Shown here: positions 45,327 through 56,350 of the stretch, piece after piece
Position numbering within the stretch: position 1 is the first letter of the stretch
How the letters are laid out: every line of letters starts with the position of its first letter
DNA from: Undibacterium sp. CCC3.4
Lineage (GTDB): Bacteria; Pseudomonadota; Gammaproteobacteria; Burkholderiales; Burkholderiaceae_D
DNA length: 64,000 bases
Direction of reading: 5' to 3'
NCBI RefSeq assembly: GCF_034347425.1
Contig: NZ_CP133779.1
Coordinates: forward strand, 868,001-932,000
Translations under genes and position numbers: made by a program
Notes under the pieces: model-generated
The model's input: the letters and a program-made list of their open reading frames with translations, nothing else
The model's database searches: none
What the model was told of the DNA's origin: nothing

Positions 45327-45866
45327 TCAGTTTCTGAACGGAAATTTAAATGCGGCGAGGAGTGCTTTCGCTTCGTCGTCGGTCTTTGCGGTTGTCGTGA
45401 TACTGATGTTCATACCACGCAATACGTCGATCTTGTCGTACTCGATTTCAGGGAAAATAATCTGTTCCTTGACACCGATATTGTAGTTACCACGACCATC
45501 AAACGCACGACCCGAAACACCACGGAAGTCACGTACACGCGGCAGAGCCACGGTGATGAAACGATCCAGGAATTCATACATCTGAGCGCCACGTAAAGTT
45601 ACCATACAACCAATTGGATAACCTTCACGGATTTTGAAACCAGCAATCGCTTTGCGAGCCTTCGTTACCACTGGCTTTTGGCCGGCGATTTTAGTCAGGT
45701 CACCCACTGCGTGTTCGATGATCTTTTTGTCTGCAATTGCTTCAGACAAACCCATATTCAGGGTGATCTTCAAAATACGCGGAACTTCCATAACTGTTTT
45801 GTACGAAAACTTAGCAGTCAGGTCGCCAACGATTTTCTCTTTATATAATGCTTGTAGACGGGCCAT
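45327..45866 (-). CDS. rplE: 50S ribosomal protein L5
   Basis: L5 binds 5S rRNA and the P-site tRNA elbow. The 179-aa protein starts [20 protein letters not shown] and has [11 protein letters not shown] and [16 protein letters not shown]. It lies 4 bp after rplX in the spc operon. Confidence 0.98.
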   Translation of the reverse strand: MARLQALYKEKIVGDLTAKFSYKTVMEVPRILKITLNMGLSEAIADKKIIEHAVGDLTKIAGQKPVVTKARKAIAGFKIREGYPIGCMVTLRGAQMYEFLDRFITVALPRVRDFRGVSGRAFDGRGNYNIGVKEQIIFPEIEYDKIDVLRGMNISITTTAKTDDEAKALLAAFKFPFRN

Positions 45867-45870
45867 GATG

Positions 45871-46182
45871 TTATGCCTTCACAACTTCGCCAGTCGATTT
45901 GAAGATACGGACTTTCTTACCATCCACTACCTTGAAACCAACACGGTCTGCTTTGCCGGAAGCTGCATTAAACAATGCAACGTTCGACACATGAATCGGC
46001 ATCACTTTATCCACGATGCCACCTACTGCGCCAGTCATTGGGTTAGGCTTAACTGCTTTTTTAGCAATGTTAATACCTGCAACAACAACGGTATTTTCGC
46101 CCATGGCTTGCACCACGCCGCGCTTACCTTTGTCTTTACCCGTCAAGACGATGACTTCGTCGTTTTTACGAATTTTATTCAT
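45871..46182 (-). CDS. rplX: 50S ribosomal protein L24
   Basis: L24 starts large-subunit assembly by binding the 5' end of 23S rRNA. The 103-aa protein has the KOW motif [20 protein letters not shown] and the [13 protein letters not shown] segment. spc operon, 9 bp after rplN. Confidence 0.98.
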   Translation of the reverse strand: MNKIRKNDEVIVLTGKDKGKRGVVQAMGENTVVVAGINIAKKAVKPNPMTGAVGGIVDKVMPIHVSNVALFNAASGKADRVGFKVVDGKKVRIFKSTGEVVKA

Positions 46183-46191
46183 TACGACTCC

Positions 46192-46560
46192 TTACAGCAC
46201 TTCTGGAGCTAAGGACACGATTTTCATGAAGCGCTCAGTACGCAGTTCGCGTGTGACTGGGCCGAAAATGCGCGTGCCGATTGGCTCTAGTTTTGCATTC
46301 AACAATACTGCAGCATTGCTATCAAATTTGACCAACGAGCCATCTTGACGACGAACACCCTTAGCTGTTCTCACAACTACGGCGTTGTAAATTTCACCTT
46401 TTTTTACACGACCGCGTGGTGCAGCAGATTTCACAGTGACTTTAATTACATCACCGATACCCGCATAACGACGCTTGGAGCCGCCCAACACCTTAATGCA
46501 CAAAACTTCGCGTGCACCAGTATTGTCAGCCACTTCCAGCCGGCTTTCTGTTTGAATCAT
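46192..46560 (-). CDS. rplN: 50S ribosomal protein L14
   Basis: L14 sits at the subunit interface. The 122-aa protein starts [20 protein letters not shown] and contains [20 protein letters not shown]. It is the first gene of the spc segment: a 238-bp spacer with a hairpin separates it from rpsQ, the place where E. coli has the spc promoter. Confidence 0.98.
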   Translation of the reverse strand: MIQTESRLEVADNTGAREVLCIKVLGGSKRRYAGIGDVIKVTVKSAAPRGRVKKGEIYNAVVVRTAKGVRRQDGSLVKFDSNAAVLLNAKLEPIGTRIFGPVTRELRTERFMKIVSLAPEVL

Positions 46561-46727
46561 AATGTTCTCTTTCCCAACTTAATCCACATAACTTACGCAA
46601 TGCAAGTTTGTAGTCAGTCTTGGTCCCGCCAGCCAACCCCTACATAACCTACAATGCACGAGCCAACTGATTAGGTGGACGATTTTTTAACCACTTTCAC
46701 AACGAAGGGTGTTGCGAAAGACATTTA

Positions 46728-46760
46728 GGCTGTCATCTGCATGTATTGCAAATGACAGCC
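46728..46760 (-). other. Hairpin in the S10/spc junction spacer
   Basis: A 9-bp perfect dyad (GGCTGTCAT 46728-46736 and ATGACAGCC 46752-46760, 15-nt loop) lies 38 bp after the rpsQ stop, with no good T-run leftward. I searched the 238-bp gap for -35/-10 pairs and found none convincing on the minus strand, although a promoter for the spc genes would be expected here. Confidence 0.5.
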
Positions 46761-46798
46761 CATCATTATTACACCATTTAAAGCTTAGTGCAATAAGT

Positions 46799-47083
46799 TT
46801 ATACGACTTGTGCCACTTGAATTACACGTGTCACGGTCCAAGCTTTAGTCTTGGAGATCGGACGACCTTCTTGGATCTCAACTGTGTCGCCTTCTTTTGC
46901 CTGGTTCGCTTCGTCATGTGCATGGTACTTCGCACTACGGACGATGATCTTGCCATACAAAGGATGCTTGACGTGACGCTCAACGACCACTGTAACGGTC
47001 TTGTTCATCTTGTCTGACACAACTTTGCCAATTAATGTGCGCTTCAATGCCACTTTAACTTGAACATTCACTTGATCGTTCAT
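46799..47083 (-). CDS. rpsQ: 30S ribosomal protein S17
   Basis: S17 binds the 5' domain of 16S rRNA. The 94-aa protein has the OB-fold core [20 protein letters not shown] and [19 protein letters not shown]. Its start shares one base with the rpmC stop (TAATG). Last gene of the S10 segment. Confidence 0.98.
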   Translation of the reverse strand: MNDQVNVQVKVALKRTLIGKVVSDKMNKTVTVVVERHVKHPLYGKIIVRSAKYHAHDEANQAKEGDTVEIQEGRPISKTKAWTVTRVIQVAQVV

Positions 47084-47274
47084 TATTTGGCATCCTTCTG
47101 GTTCATGACGGTTTTAACACGTGCGATGTCACGACGAACTTTTTTCAACTGCGAAGTGTTAGTCAGTTGCTGCGTAGCAATTTGCATACGCAGACTGAAT
47201 TGGGCCTTCAACAGATCATTCAGTTCTTTAGTCAAAGCAGCGTGATCTTTACCTTGGAGTTCAGATACGTTCAT
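47083..47274 (-). CDS. rpmC: 50S ribosomal protein L29
   Basis: L29 lies by the tunnel exit, beside L23. The 63-aa helical protein starts [20 protein letters not shown] and has [20 protein letters not shown]. It overlaps rpsQ by one base. Confidence 0.97.
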   Translation of the reverse strand: MNVSELQGKDHAALTKELNDLLKAQFSLRMQIATQQLTNTSQLKKVRRDIARVKTVMNQKDAK

Positions 47275-47286
47275 TTACAACTCCTA

Positions 47287-47706
47287 TTATTGGCCGACTT
47301 GACGGACGACGAATGTGGTCAGTAACGGCAATTTAGCGGCAGCCAAGCGGAACGCTTCACGTGCCAACGTTTCATCGACGCCATCCATTTCGTACAACAT
47401 TTTGCCTGGTTGAATCTCGGCAACGTAGTACTCAGGATTACCCTTACCATTACCCATACGAACTTCCGCTGGTTTCTGCGAAATCGGTTTGTCCGGGAAA
47501 ATGCGGATCCAGATACGGCCACCGCGCTTGATGTGACGTGTCATTGCACGACGCGCCGCTTCGATCTGACGCGCTGTGATACGACCACGGCCAACCGCTT
47601 TCAAGCCAAACTCACCGAAGGAGACAGCTGTACCACGGGAATGCGAGATCCCCTTGTTACGGCCTTTTTGCTCCTTGCGGTATTTTCTGCGTGCTGGTTG
47701 CAGCAT
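47287..47706 (-). CDS. rplP: 50S ribosomal protein L16
   Basis: L16 helps position the A-site tRNA. The 139-aa protein starts [19 protein letters not shown] and includes [20 protein letters not shown] and the PKPxSxKP-like segment [16 protein letters not shown]. It starts 2 bp after rpsC. Confidence 0.98.
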   Translation of the reverse strand: MLQPARRKYRKEQKGRNKGISHSRGTAVSFGEFGLKAVGRGRITARQIEAARRAMTRHIKRGGRIWIRIFPDKPISQKPAEVRMGNGKGNPEYYVAEIQPGKMLYEMDGVDETLAREAFRLAAAKLPLLTTFVVRQVGQ

Positions 47707-47708
47707 GA

Positions 47709-48539
47709 TTATTCTCCTGCTTTCTCAGCTGGGGCGGCGGCGGGAGCTGCAGCGCGTACGCGCTTGACTGCCGGCGCTGCTGCACCAGGGGTAGTTTGTC
47801 CTTCAGGACGCTTAGCACGTGGACGGCTGCTTGGCTTACCATCATCACGACGTGGACCACGACGTTTTTTGTCGTCTTCCGGTGTCGATTCAATGACAGG
47901 AGCATCGCCATTCGGCAAACGGTCGCCTTTGTAGACCCATACTTTGACACCAATGATGCCGTAAGTAGTGGATGCTTCGCTGGTACCGTAGTCGATATCG
48001 GCGCGCAGGGTATGCAGAGGCACGCGGCCTTCGCGATACCACTCGTTACGAGCGATTTCAATACCGTTCAAACGACCGCCAGACATGATCTTGATGCCGA
48101 GGGCACCGAGACGCATAGCATTCTGCATCGCACGTTTCATCGCGCGGCGGAACATGATGCGTTTTTCAAGCTGTTGCGAGATCGAATCAGCGATCAATTG
48201 CGCATCGATTTCCGGCTTGCGAATTTCTTCGATGTTGACGTGAACTGGCACGCCCATCATTTTCGACAAGTCAGCTTTCAATACTTCAATATCTTCGCCT
48301 TTTTTACCGATTACAACGCCCGGACGGGAGCTGTAAATAGTAATACGTGCGTTTTTCGCCGGGCGCTCAATGATGACGCGACCTACCGAAGCGTTTTTCA
48401 GTTTTTTCTTCAGGTATTCACGTACCTTCAGATCTTCGTTGAGCATAGTGGCAAAGTTACCATTGCCAGCATACCAACGTGAAGACCAGTTACGTGTAAC
48501 CGCAAGACGAAAACCGGTTGGATGTATCTTCTGTCCCAT
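47709..48539 (-). CDS. rpsC: 30S ribosomal protein S3 with an Ala/Pro-rich C-terminal tail
   Basis: S3 lines the mRNA entry tunnel. The 276-aa protein has the KH domain with the GxxG loop ([14 protein letters not shown]) and the C-terminal domain ([20 protein letters not shown]). After the usual end near residue 220 a basic, Ala/Pro/Arg-rich extension follows ([15 protein letters not shown] and on to [14 protein letters not shown]). E. coli S3 has about 233 residues, so the tail adds some 40; such tails are seen in other betaproteobacteria. Confidence 0.97.
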   Translation of the reverse strand: MGQKIHPTGFRLAVTRNWSSRWYAGNGNFATMLNEDLKVREYLKKKLKNASVGRVIIERPAKNARITIYSSRPGVVIGKKGEDIEVLKADLSKMMGVPVHVNIEEIRKPEIDAQLIADSISQQLEKRIMFRRAMKRAMQNAMRLGALGIKIMSGGRLNGIEIARNEWYREGRVPLHTLRADIDYGTSEASTTYGIIGVKVWVYKGDRLPNGDAPVIESTPEDDKKRRGPRRDDGKPSSRPRAKRPEGQTTPGAAAPAVKRVRAAAPAAAPAEKAGE

Positions 48540-48548
48540 CGTGACTCC

Positions 48549-48881
48549 TTAGTTACCGACAGTCACATAAATGTGACAGGATTGTTTAGAGATACGATCA
48601 CCACGACCCTTGGCGCGTGCTGTGAAGCGCTTCAAGATCGAACCTTTTTCGACATAGATAGTCTTTACTGTCAGCTCATCGATATCTGCACCATCGTTGT
48701 GCTCGGCGTTTGCAATTGCAGACTCCAACACTTTCTTAATGATTGCAGCACCTTTTTTAGGGCTGAAAGCCAGGATATTCAATGCCTGATCTACTTTTTT
48801 ACCGCGAATAAGGTCAGCTACGAGACGACCTTTTTGCTCAGACAGACGCACACCGCGAAGATTAGCTTTAGTTTCCATCAT
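48549..48881 (-). CDS. rplV: 50S ribosomal protein L22
   Basis: L22 forms part of the exit tunnel constriction. The 110-aa protein has [20 protein letters not shown] and the tunnel loop ([20 protein letters not shown]) with the canonical KRxxPRAKGR-like end [14 protein letters not shown] macrolide-resistance-type deletion is not seen. S10 operon. Confidence 0.98.
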   Translation of the reverse strand: MMETKANLRGVRLSEQKGRLVADLIRGKKVDQALNILAFSPKKGAAIIKKVLESAIANAEHNDGADIDELTVKTIYVEKGSILKRFTARAKGRGDRISKQSCHIYVTVGN

Positions 48882-48887
48882 CGGTCC

Positions 48888-49163
48888 TTATTTCTTAGCC
48901 TTTTTATCGGCAGCGTGACCCTTGAACGTCCGGGTCAGCGCGAATTCGCCGAGCTTGTGACCAACCATGTTTTCGGAAACATAAACTGGTACGTGTTGCT
49001 TACCGTTATGAACCGCAATGGTCAAACCGATGAAGTCCGGCATAATTGTCGAACGACGGGACCAAGTCTTGATTGGCTTTTTGTCTTTAATTGCTTGCGC
49101 AGTTTCGACTTTCTTCACCAGATGGGCGTCGCAGAACGGCCCTTTTTTCAATGAACGTGTCAT
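48888..49163 (-). CDS. rpsS: 30S ribosomal protein S19
   Basis: S19 binds the head of the small subunit with S13. The 91-aa protein starts [20 protein letters not shown] and has [20 protein letters not shown] and [17 protein letters not shown]10 operon, 10 bp after rplB. Confidence 0.98.
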   Translation of the reverse strand: MTRSLKKGPFCDAHLVKKVETAQAIKDKKPIKTWSRRSTIMPDFIGLTIAVHNGKQHVPVYVSENMVGHKLGEFALTRTFKGHAADKKAKK

Positions 49164-49173
49164 GTTTTATCCC

Positions 49174-50001
49174 TTATTTCTTGCCACGGCGTGAGACGAT
49201 CATGGAAGTAGTACGCTTGTTGCGACGTGTCTTCTTGCCCTTGGTCTGTTGACCCCATGGAGAAACTGGATGACGACCTGCTGCGGTTTTACCTTCACCA
49301 CCACCGTGCGGGTGATCGACCGGATTCATAACCACACCGCGGACGGTAGGACGAACACCACGCCAACGCATCGCACCAGCTTTACCAATCTTACGCAGAT
49401 TGTGCTCGCCGTTACCCACTTCACCGATTGTTGCGCGGCATTCAACATGAATGCGACGCACTTCACCGGAGCGCAGACGAACCTGAGCGTAAGTGCCTTC
49501 ACGCGCCATCAATACCACACCAGCGCCGGCGGTACGGGCGATTTGCGCGCCTTTACCTGGCAGCATTTCCACGCAATGCATGGTGGTGCCGACTGGGATG
49601 TTACGGATAGGCAAGCAGTTACCGGATTTGATCGGAGCTTGCGCACCATTCATAACCTGGTCACCGGCAGCCATACCTTTAGGAGCGATGATATAAGCAC
49701 GTTCACCATCCGCGTAGCACAACAATGCAATGTGTGCGGTACGGTTAGGATCGTATTCAATACGTTCTACTTTTGCAGGAATACCATCTTTGATGCGTTT
49801 GAAGTCAACCAGACGATAATGCTGCTTATGACCACCACCGATGTGACGAGTAGTGATGTGACCGTTGTTATTACGGCCAGCAGTTTTTGATTTCTTTTCC
49901 AACAGTGCAGCGAACGGACGACCTTTATGCAGGCCCTCTGTCACTACTTTCACCATACCACGACGACCTGGTGAGGTTGGCTTCATCTTAACGAGTGCCA
50001 T
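49174..50001 (-). CDS. rplB: 50S ribosomal protein L2
   Basis: L2 is near the peptidyl transferase centre and needed for subunit joining. The 275-aa protein starts [20 protein letters not shown] and contains the conserved [19 protein letters not shown] loop (here [20 protein letters not shown]). S10 operon, 2 bp after rplW. Confidence 0.98.
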   Translation of the reverse strand: MALVKMKPTSPGRRGMVKVVTEGLHKGRPFAALLEKKSKTAGRNNNGHITTRHIGGGHKQHYRLVDFKRIKDGIPAKVERIEYDPNRTAHIALLCYADGERAYIIAPKGMAAGDQVMNGAQAPIKSGNCLPIRNIPVGTTMHCVEMLPGKGAQIARTAGAGVVLMAREGTYAQVRLRSGEVRRIHVECRATIGEVGNGEHNLRKIGKAGAMRWRGVRPTVRGVVMNPVDHPHGGGEGKTAAGRHPVSPWGQQTKGKKTRRNKRTTSMIVSRRGKK

Positions 50002-50003
50002 GC

Positions 50004-50318
50004 TTATGCCCCCTCAGTGAAGTTAATTTCCTGACCAGGCTTCAAGCATACAAAAGCGCGTCTTGTATGATTGCGGCGGCCATTAAATTTACCGGTACGT
50101 TTCTGTTTACCTTGACGATTTGCAACTTGGACAGATTCAACTTGAACCTTGAAGAGCAATTCGACGGCGGCTTTGATTTCTGGCTTGGTTGCATCTGGCA
50201 TAACCAGGAAAACCACTTGTTCATTCTTCTCAGCAACCATCGTTGCCTTTTCAGAAATCACAGGAGCCAGCAACACCTTCATCAGGCGTTCTTCGCTATG
50301 TTTGATTACTGCGCTCAT
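50004..50318 (-). CDS. rplW: 50S ribosomal protein L23
   Basis: L23 at the tunnel exit docks trigger factor and SRP. The 104-aa protein has [20 protein letters not shown] and [19 protein letters not shown]. Its start overlaps the rplD stop by 4 bases (ATGA). Confidence 0.98.
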   Translation of the reverse strand: MSAVIKHSEERLMKVLLAPVISEKATMVAEKNEQVVFLVMPDATKPEIKAAVELLFKVQVESVQVANRQGKQKRTGKFNGRRNHTRRAFVCLKPGQEINFTEGA

Positions 50319-50938
50319 GCCAGCATCTCCTCGATCTTTGCCAGTGCTGGCTTAGTGATCAACACTTTCTTGTAGAACACCAAAGAAACCGGATCAGCAT
50401 AACGTGGTTCAACAACCAAAACGTTAGCCAGATTACGTGCTGCCAACATCAGATTTTCGTTGAATTCATCAGTGATGATCAAAACGGAATCGAGGCAACC
50501 CATAGTTTTGAGCTTTTCAGACAATAATTTTGTCTTAGGAGCGTCAACAGTGACGTCATCAACCACACACAAACGACCTTCACGAGCCAACTGAGACAGA
50601 ATCGAGCAGATACCTGCGCGATACATCTTTTTGTTGATTTTGTGCGAGAAGTTTTCGTCCGGCGAGTTCGGGAATATACGACCGCCGCCGCGCCACAAAG
50701 GCGAGGAAGACATACCGGCACGTGCACGACCAGTACCTTTTTGACGCCAAGGCTTCTTGGTTGTGTGATGAACTTCTTCACGATCTTTTTGTTTGCGGTT
50801 ACCGCTACGAGCATTGGCTTGGAATGCAACGACAACTTGATGAATCAAGGCTTCGTTGTAATCACGACCAAAGATAGTGTCAGCAGCAGCAACATTCGAT
50901 GCCGGTTGACCTTGTTCGTTTAGGAGCTTCAGTTCCAT
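50315..50938 (-). CDS. rplD: 50S ribosomal protein L4
   Basis: L4 contributes to the exit tunnel and, in E. coli, represses the S10 operon by binding its leader. The 207-aa protein has the tunnel loop ([40 protein letters not shown]), both conserved. It starts 3 bp after the rplC stop. The hairpin ahead of rplC (51612-51631) could be a target of such control here; inference only. Confidence 0.98.
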   Translation of the reverse strand: MELKLLNEQGQPASNVAAADTIFGRDYNEALIHQVVVAFQANARSGNRKQKDREEVHHTTKKPWRQKGTGRARAGMSSSPLWRGGGRIFPNSPDENFSHKINKKMYRAGICSILSQLAREGRLCVVDDVTVDAPKTKLLSEKLKTMGCLDSVLIITDEFNENLMLAARNLANVLVVEPRYADPVSLVFYKKVLITKPALAKIEEMLA

Positions 50939-50941
50939 GGA

Positions 50942-51598
50942 TCAGGCCCCCTTCTTAACTTTGACTTTAACAGCAGGCGAAACAACCACCCGACCATTTT
51001 TTGCACCTGGCACAGCACCCTTAACGAGCAATAACTGACGCTCTGCATCGACGCGAGCGATTTCCAGATTTTGCACAGTACGTGTTGCATCACCAAGGTG
51101 ACCGGTCATGCGCTTACCAGGGAAAACGCGACCTGGATCTTGTGCCATACCGATGGAACCTGGGACATTATGCGAACGGGAGTTACCGTGAGAAGCACGA
51201 CCGGAAGCGAAGTGATGGCGCTTGATGGTACCGGCATAGCCTTTACCAATCGTGACACCTTGCACGTCAACTTTTTGACCAACTTCAAACATACCGACAG
51301 GGATGACATCGCCAGCTTTCAATTCTGAAGCTTGCTCTGTACCAATGCGGAATTCTTTCAGAACGGTACCAGCTTCAACACCTGCTTTTGCAAGGTGACC
51401 GGCAGCCGCTTTTGTTACGCGGGATGCACGGCGCTGACCGTAAGTAACCTGAACAGCGGAGTAACCGTCTGTTTCAGGAGTTTTGACTTGCGTCACGCGG
51501 TTGTTGGACACGTCCAGCACAGTGACTGGAATCGAATCCCCGTCATCTGTAAAGATGCGCATCATACCAACCTTGCGACCAACTAGGCCCAAGCTCAT
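50942..51598 (-). CDS. rplC: 50S ribosomal protein L3
   Basis: L3 reaches the peptidyl transferase centre. The start at 51598 ([20 protein letters not shown]) is preceded by GGAGAAAATA; a frame starting 18 bases earlier crosses that site. The 218-aa product has [19 protein letters not shown] with the methylated-glutamine region (here [17 protein letters not shown]). It has its own predicted promoter and leader. Confidence 0.98.
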   Translation of the reverse strand: MSLGLVGRKVGMMRIFTDDGDSIPVTVLDVSNNRVTQVKTPETDGYSAVQVTYGQRRASRVTKAAAGHLAKAGVEAGTVLKEFRIGTEQASELKAGDVIPVGMFEVGQKVDVQGVTIGKGYAGTIKRHHFASGRASHGNSRSHNVPGSIGMAQDPGRVFPGKRMTGHLGDATRTVQNLEIARVDAERQLLLVKGAVPGAKNGRVVVSPAVKVKVKKGA

Positions 51599-51611
51599 TA
51601 TTTTCTCCATT

Positions 51612-51631
51612 CTCACCTACGATTGGGTGAG
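51612..51631 (-). promoter_or_regulatory. Leader hairpin just ahead of rplC
   Basis: CTCACC (51612-51617) and GGTGAG (51626-51631) form a 6-bp stem in the transcript immediately upstream of the GGAG ribosome site of rplC. It may influence rplC translation or be a repressor site. Confidence 0.45.
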
Positions 51632-51693
51632 GCTGATGTTTAAAAAACTTAAACGAATAGGTCAGACAATGCCGACCTTCATCTAAGCCTTCG

Positions 51694-51722
51694 ATTATAG
51701 CTCGCAAATTTTTTACTTACAA
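51694..51722 (-). promoter_or_regulatory. Sigma-70 promoter between rpsJ and rplC
   Basis: On the minus strand TTGTAA (51717-51722) and a perfect TATAAT (51694-51699) are spaced by exactly 17 bases. Transcription would begin near 51687 and give a leader of about 90 nt before rplC. This places a strong promoter inside the gene order of the S10 operon, after its first gene. Confidence 0.7.
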
Positions 51723-51796
51723 GCTAAATTATTTCAAAATCCGGCAAATTGTGGTATGTCGGATTTTATTAATTCCCCAAACGGAGCAGGAATAAA

Positions 51797-52111
51797 TTAT
51801 TGCAGTTTGATTTCGACGTCCACGCCAGCTGGCAGGTCAAGCTTCATCAATGCATCGACAGTTTTGTCGGTAGGATCAACGATGTCCATCAAACGCTGGT
51901 GAGTACGGATTTCGAACTGATCACGCGAAGTTTTGTTCACGTGCGGGGAACGCAATACGTCAAAACGCTGTATACGTGTAGGCAAAGGAACCGGACCTTT
52001 GACAACGGCGCCAGTGCGCTTGGCAGTTTCGACGATTTCCAGAGCTGATTGATCGATCAATTTGTAATCGAATGCTTTCAGACGGATGCGGATTTTTTGA
52101 TTTGCAGACAT
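51797..52111 (-). CDS. rpsJ: 30S ribosomal protein S10
   Basis: S10 (NusE) acts in the ribosome and in antitermination with NusB. The 104-aa protein has [20 protein letters not shown] and [20 protein letters not shown], fully typical. It lies between the tuf terminator and a promoter for rplC, so it is isolated in transcription from both neighbours unless read-through occurs. Confidence 0.98.
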   Translation of the reverse strand: MSANQKIRIRLKAFDYKLIDQSALEIVETAKRTGAVVKGPVPLPTRIQRFDVLRSPHVNKTSRDQFEIRTHQRLMDIVDPTDKTVDALMKLDLPAGVDVEIKLQ

Positions 52112-52176
52112 GGTATTTCCTGTAAAGAACGCGCCACCGACTCAACAGAGCGTGGCAATTTTATAAAGAGCGAATA

Positions 52177-52214
52177 AAAAAAAGCGGCTGCCGCATCCTA
52201 AAATGCGACAGCCG
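52177..52214 (-). terminator. Terminator after tuf
   Basis: CGGCTGCCGCAT (52185-52196) pairs with ATGCGACAGCCG (52203-52214), 11 of 12 positions plus a G-U pair in the leftward RNA. It is followed by a run of eight or nine T residues. It ends the str segment (rpsL-rpsG-fusA-tuf) 25 bp after the tuf stop. Confidence 0.88.
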
Positions 52215-52238
52215 ACTAGTGTACTACAGAATTACAAA

Positions 52239-53429
52239 TTACTCGATGATTTTTGCAACGACGCCAGCACCAACAGTACGGCCACCTTCACGGATAGCGA
52301 AGCGCAAGCCTTCTTCCATCGCAATCGGGTTGATCAATTTTACTGTGATCGACACGTTGTCGCCTGGCATAACCATTTCTTTATCCGCTGGCAACTCGAT
52401 CGAACCAGTGACGTCCGTAGTACGGAAGTAGAACTGTGGACGATAGTTGTTGAAGAATGGTGTATGACGGCCGCCTTCATCTTTCGACAGGACATAGATC
52501 TCGCCTGTGAAATGTGCATGCGGTTTGATCGAACCTGGTTTTGCCAACACTTGACCACGTTGGATATCTTCACGCTTAGTACCGCGCAACAGAACACCGA
52601 CGTTATCGCCAGCTTGACCTTGGTCGAGCAATTTACGGAACATTTCAACGCCAGTACAAGTTGTCTTGACTGTGTCTTTGATACCGATGATTTCGATTTC
52701 TTCGCCGACTTTAACGATACCGCGTTCGATACGACCGGTTACCACTGTACCGCGACCGGAGATCGAGAATACATCTTCCACTGGCAACAAGAAAGCGCCG
52801 TCGATGGCACGTTCCGGTGTAGGGATGTAAGTATCGAGTGCATTCGCCAATTTCATGATGGCTTCTTCGCCCAATGGGCCCGTGTCGCCTTCGAGTGCCA
52901 ATTTAGCCGAACCTTGGATGATAGGCACGTCGTCGCCTGGGAAGTCATACTTCACCAGTAACTCGCGCACTTCCATCTCTACCAATTCGAGCAATTCTGC
53001 ATCATCAACCATGTCGCATTTGTTCAGGAATACGATGATGTATGGAACGCCAACTTGACGAGCCAACAAGATGTGTTCGCGTGTTTGTGGCATAGGACCA
53101 TCTGCTGCCGAACAAACCAAGATCGCGCCATCCATCTGTGCCGCGCCGGTGATCATGTTTTTAACATAATCGGCATGGCCTGGGCAATCAACGTGCGCAT
53201 AGTGACGCGCAGCTGTTTCGTATTCGACGTGAGCAGTATTGATCGTAATACCGCGTGCTTTTTCTTCCGGTGCTGCATCGATCTGGTCGTAGGCTTTTGC
53301 TTCGCCGCCGAATTTTTTCGACAAGACGGTGGCAATCGCTGCTGTCAGTGTAGTTTTACCGTGATCAACGTGACCAATTGTGCCGACGTTGACGTGCGGC
53401 TTGGTGCGTTCGAACTTACCTTTTGCCAT
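52239..53429 (-). CDS. tuf: Elongation factor Tu
   Basis: EF-Tu brings aminoacyl-tRNA to the ribosome. The 396-aa protein has GHVDHGKTT, the switch regions with [26 protein letters not shown] and NKCDMVDD, and the three-domain length is normal. It follows fusA by 73 bp. Most relatives carry a second tuf copy elsewhere; only one is in the window. Confidence 0.98.
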   Translation of the reverse strand: MAKGKFERTKPHVNVGTIGHVDHGKTTLTAAIATVLSKKFGGEAKAYDQIDAAPEEKARGITINTAHVEYETAARHYAHVDCPGHADYVKNMITGAAQMDGAILVCSAADGPMPQTREHILLARQVGVPYIIVFLNKCDMVDDAELLELVEMEVRELLVKYDFPGDDVPIIQGSAKLALEGDTGPLGEEAIMKLANALDTYIPTPERAIDGAFLLPVEDVFSISGRGTVVTGRIERGIVKVGEEIEIIGIKDTVKTTCTGVEMFRKLLDQGQAGDNVGVLLRGTKREDIQRGQVLAKPGSIKPHAHFTGEIYVLSKDEGGRHTPFFNNYRPQFYFRTTDVTGSIELPADKEMVMPGDNVSITVKLINPIAMEEGLRFAIREGGRTVGAGVVAKIIE

Positions 53430-53502
53430 TTTATTCTTCCTTCAAAAAGAACGATTTTTAACAAGGGCGACCCGCTCCGGCAAGGAGCAGGTCGCTGATC
53501 TA

Positions 53503-55608
53503 TTACTTGGATTTTGCAGTGACGATGGCGTCGATGACGTTTTTCGGTGCTTCAGCGTAGTGCTTGAATTCCATCGAGTAAGTCGCACGACCTTGCGTTG
53601 CGGAACGCAGGGAAGTCGAATAACCGAACATTTCAGACAATGGCACTTCGGCTTTGATGATCTTACCGCCGCCACCAGGAATCTCGTCCATACCCTGAAC
53701 CATACCGCGACGTGAAGACAAATCGCCCATGACCGTACCAGCGTAATCTTCCGGCGTTTCCACTTCCACCGCCATCATTGGCTCGAGGATGACCGGACTT
53801 GCTTTACGGCAGCCATCTTTAAATGCCATCGATGCAGCCATGCGGAACGCGTTTTCATTCGAATCGACGTCATGGTATGAACCGAAGAACAGAGTGACTT
53901 TAACGTCAACAACTGGATAACCGGCCAATACGCCCGAAGTCAATGTTTCGATCACGCCTTTTTCTACCGCAGGAATGTATTCGCGTGGAACGGTACCGCC
54001 TTTGATGGCGTCGACGAATTCAAAACCTTTACCTGGTTCTTGCGGTTCGATTTTCAGAACCACGTGACCGTACTGACCACGACCACCGGATTGCTTAACG
54101 AATTTACCTTCGATTTCTTCGCAAGTTTTGCGAATAGTTTCGCGGTAAGCAACTTGTGGCTTACCAACAGTCGCTTCAACGTTGAATTCACGCTTCATAC
54201 GATCGACGATAATTTCCAGATGCAACTCGCCCATACCACCGATGATGGTTTGACCCGATTCTTCATCCGTTTTCACGCGGAACGAAGGATCTTCCTGTGC
54301 CAAACGATTCAATGCCAGACCCATTCTTTCCTGATCGGCCTTAGTCTTAGGCTCAACTGCCTGAGAAATAACCGGTTCTGGGAAAATCATGCGTTCGAGC
54401 GTGATGATTGCTGCTGGATCGCACAAGGTTTCGCCGGTCGTCGCATCTTTCAAACCAACTGCAGCGGCGATGTCGCCAGCGTGAACTTCTTTGATTTCTT
54501 CACGTTGGTTAGCATGCATTTGCAGAATACGGCCGAGACGTTCTTTCTTGTTCTTGTTCGGGTTGTAGACGGTATCGCCCGACTTGACCATACCCGAATA
54601 GACGCGGAAGAAAATCAATTGACCAACGAATGGATCAGTCATGATTTTGAATGCCAAGGCAGAGAATTTCTCTGTATCTTCCGCTTTACGCGAAGTTGGC
54701 TCTTCGTATTCATCCAAACCGGTGACAGGCGGAATATCGACTGGCGATGGCAGGTATTCAATGACCGCATCCAACATGGCTTGTACGCCCTTGTTTTTGA
54801 ACGCAGTGCCGCACATCATCGGAACGATTTCAGCCGCGATAGTACGCGCGCGCAAAGCACCTTTGATTTCTTCCTCAGTCAAATCACCTTCATCGAGGTA
54901 TTTGTTCATCAGTTCTTCAGTGTACTCAGCAGCGGCTTCAACCATCTTTTCACGCCACTCAGCTGCTTGCGCTTGCAATTCTTCAGGGATATCGCGGTAA
55001 TCGAATTTCATACCTTGCGATGCTTCATCCCAGAAAATAGCTTTCATTTTGACCAGATCGACTACGCCGAGGAAGTTTTCTTCCGCGCCGATAGGAATTT
55101 GAATCAAAATCGGATTAGCCTTCAGGCGTGAACGCATTTGCTCGTAGACTTTGAAGAAGTTCGCACCGGTACGGTCCATTTTATTGACGAACGCCAAACG
55201 TGGGACTTTGTACTTGTTAGCTTGACGCCATACTGTTTCAGACTGTGGCTGAACGCCGCCGACTGCACAGTAAACCATGCAAGCACCATCGAGCACGCGC
55301 ATCGAGCGTTCTACTTCGATCGTGAAATCGACGTGACCTGGGGTATCAATGATGTTGATATGATGCTCAGGGAAATTGTTCGCCATGCCCTTCCAGAAGC
55401 ATGTCGTCGCCGCGGAAGTAATGGTAATGCCGCGTTCCTGCTCTTGCTCCATCCAATCCATGGTGGCGGCGCCATCATGCACTTCACCGATTTTGTGGTT
55501 GACACCGGTGTAGAACAGAACGCGTTCAGTTGTCGTTGTTTTACCAGCATCAATGTGAGCCGAGATACCGATATTGCGGTAGCGCTCAATGGGGGTCTTA
55601 CGGGCCAT
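53503..55608 (-). CDS. fusA: Elongation factor G
   Basis: EF-G moves tRNAs and mRNA through the ribosome and, with RRF, recycles it. The 701-aa protein has [50 protein letters not shown] and the five-domain length. The domain IV tip ([11 protein letters not shown] and [10 protein letters not shown]) is present. str operon between rpsG and tuf. Confidence 0.98.
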   Translation of the reverse strand: MARKTPIERYRNIGISAHIDAGKTTTTERVLFYTGVNHKIGEVHDGAATMDWMEQEQERGITITSAATTCFWKGMANNFPEHHINIIDTPGHVDFTIEVERSMRVLDGACMVYCAVGGVQPQSETVWRQANKYKVPRLAFVNKMDRTGANFFKVYEQMRSRLKANPILIQIPIGAEENFLGVVDLVKMKAIFWDEASQGMKFDYRDIPEELQAQAAEWREKMVEAAAEYTEELMNKYLDEGDLTEEEIKGALRARTIAAEIVPMMCGTAFKNKGVQAMLDAVIEYLPSPVDIPPVTGLDEYEEPTSRKAEDTEKFSALAFKIMTDPFVGQLIFFRVYSGMVKSGDTVYNPNKNKKERLGRILQMHANQREEIKEVHAGDIAAAVGLKDATTGETLCDPAAIITLERMIFPEPVISQAVEPKTKADQERMGLALNRLAQEDPSFRVKTDEESGQTIIGGMGELHLEIIVDRMKREFNVEATVGKPQVAYRETIRKTCEEIEGKFVKQSGGRGQYGHVVLKIEPQEPGKGFEFVDAIKGGTVPREYIPAVEKGVIETLTSGVLAGYPVVDVKVTLFFGSYHDVDSNENAFRMAASMAFKDGCRKASPVILEPMMAVEVETPEDYAGTVMGDLSSRRGMVQGMDEIPGGGGKIIKAEVPLSEMFGYSTSLRSATQGRATYSMEFKHYAEAPKNVIDAIVTAKSK

Positions 55609-55736
55609 AGATAATCCTAAATCTTTTAATGGACAAAACCGAGCGCAATTTTTCGTGAAAATCGCGCCCGGCCTGATTCAAAATACTTGCCAATGCCTTT
55701 GCATGAAAATCATACAAGGACACCGTTCTCTTACTC

Positions 55737-56207
55737 TTAGAAGCGGAAGTGAGAGAAGGCCTTGTTGGCTTCAGCCATACGATGGACTTCATCACGTTTC
55801 TTCATCGCACCGCCACGGCCTTCAGACGCTTCGAGCAATTCGCCGCCCAAACGTTGTGGCATGGATTTTTCGCTGCGCTTGTTCGCTGCTTCACGCAACC
55901 AACGCATAGACAAAGCCAAACGACGTACCGGACGCACTTCAACAGGCACCTGGTAGTTGGCACCGCCGACGCGACGCGATTTAACTTCAACCAGTGGCTT
56001 GGCATTACCGATTGCCAGAGCAAACACTTCCAAAGGATCTTTACCAGATTTTTGCTGGATGTGATCGAACGCACCGTAGATTATGCCTTCAGCAACAGAC
56101 TTCTTGCCGGACAACATCAATACGTTGACAAATTTTGCTACTTCTACATTACCGAATTTTGGATCCGGCAATACGTCCCGTTTCGGGACCTCACGACGAC
56201 GTGGCAT
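55737..56207 (-). CDS. rpsG: 30S ribosomal protein S7
   Basis: S7 organises the 3' domain of 16S rRNA and, in E. coli, represses the str operon. ATG 56207 gives [20 protein letters not shown] with AAGGAA upstream; a start five codons earlier is less likely. 156 aa, with [20 protein letters not shown]. It follows rpsL by 143 bp. Confidence 0.98.
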   Translation of the reverse strand: MPRRREVPKRDVLPDPKFGNVEVAKFVNVLMLSGKKSVAEGIIYGAFDHIQQKSGKDPLEVFALAIGNAKPLVEVKSRRVGGANYQVPVEVRPVRRLALSMRWLREAANKRSEKSMPQRLGGELLEASEGRGGAMKKRDEVHRMAEANKAFSHFRF

Positions 56208-56350
56208 TTCAATTCCTTTCAATCTTCAGTTGAGTACCAGATAACAACTTACCGGCACTCGCGACTCACCATCATAGTCAGTCACTTACTCGGCTCAATC
56301 CGAACCGACACTGATCCGTAATAGCTTACGGAGATTAAGTTACGAGATTA

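Noticed and set aside
51530..51545. GGAATCGAATCCCC resembling a tRNA T-arm
   Set aside because: It lies within the rplC coding sequence and no acceptor or anticodon stem can be built around it; no tRNA gene was found anywhere in the window.
52203..52961. 252-aa plus-strand frame across tuf
   Set aside because: Antisense of tuf and begins inside the tuf terminator.
54040..55131. 363-aa open frame on the plus strand across fusA
   Set aside because: It is fully antisense to a highly conserved gene and Phe-rich as expected from the reverse reading of EF-G codons.
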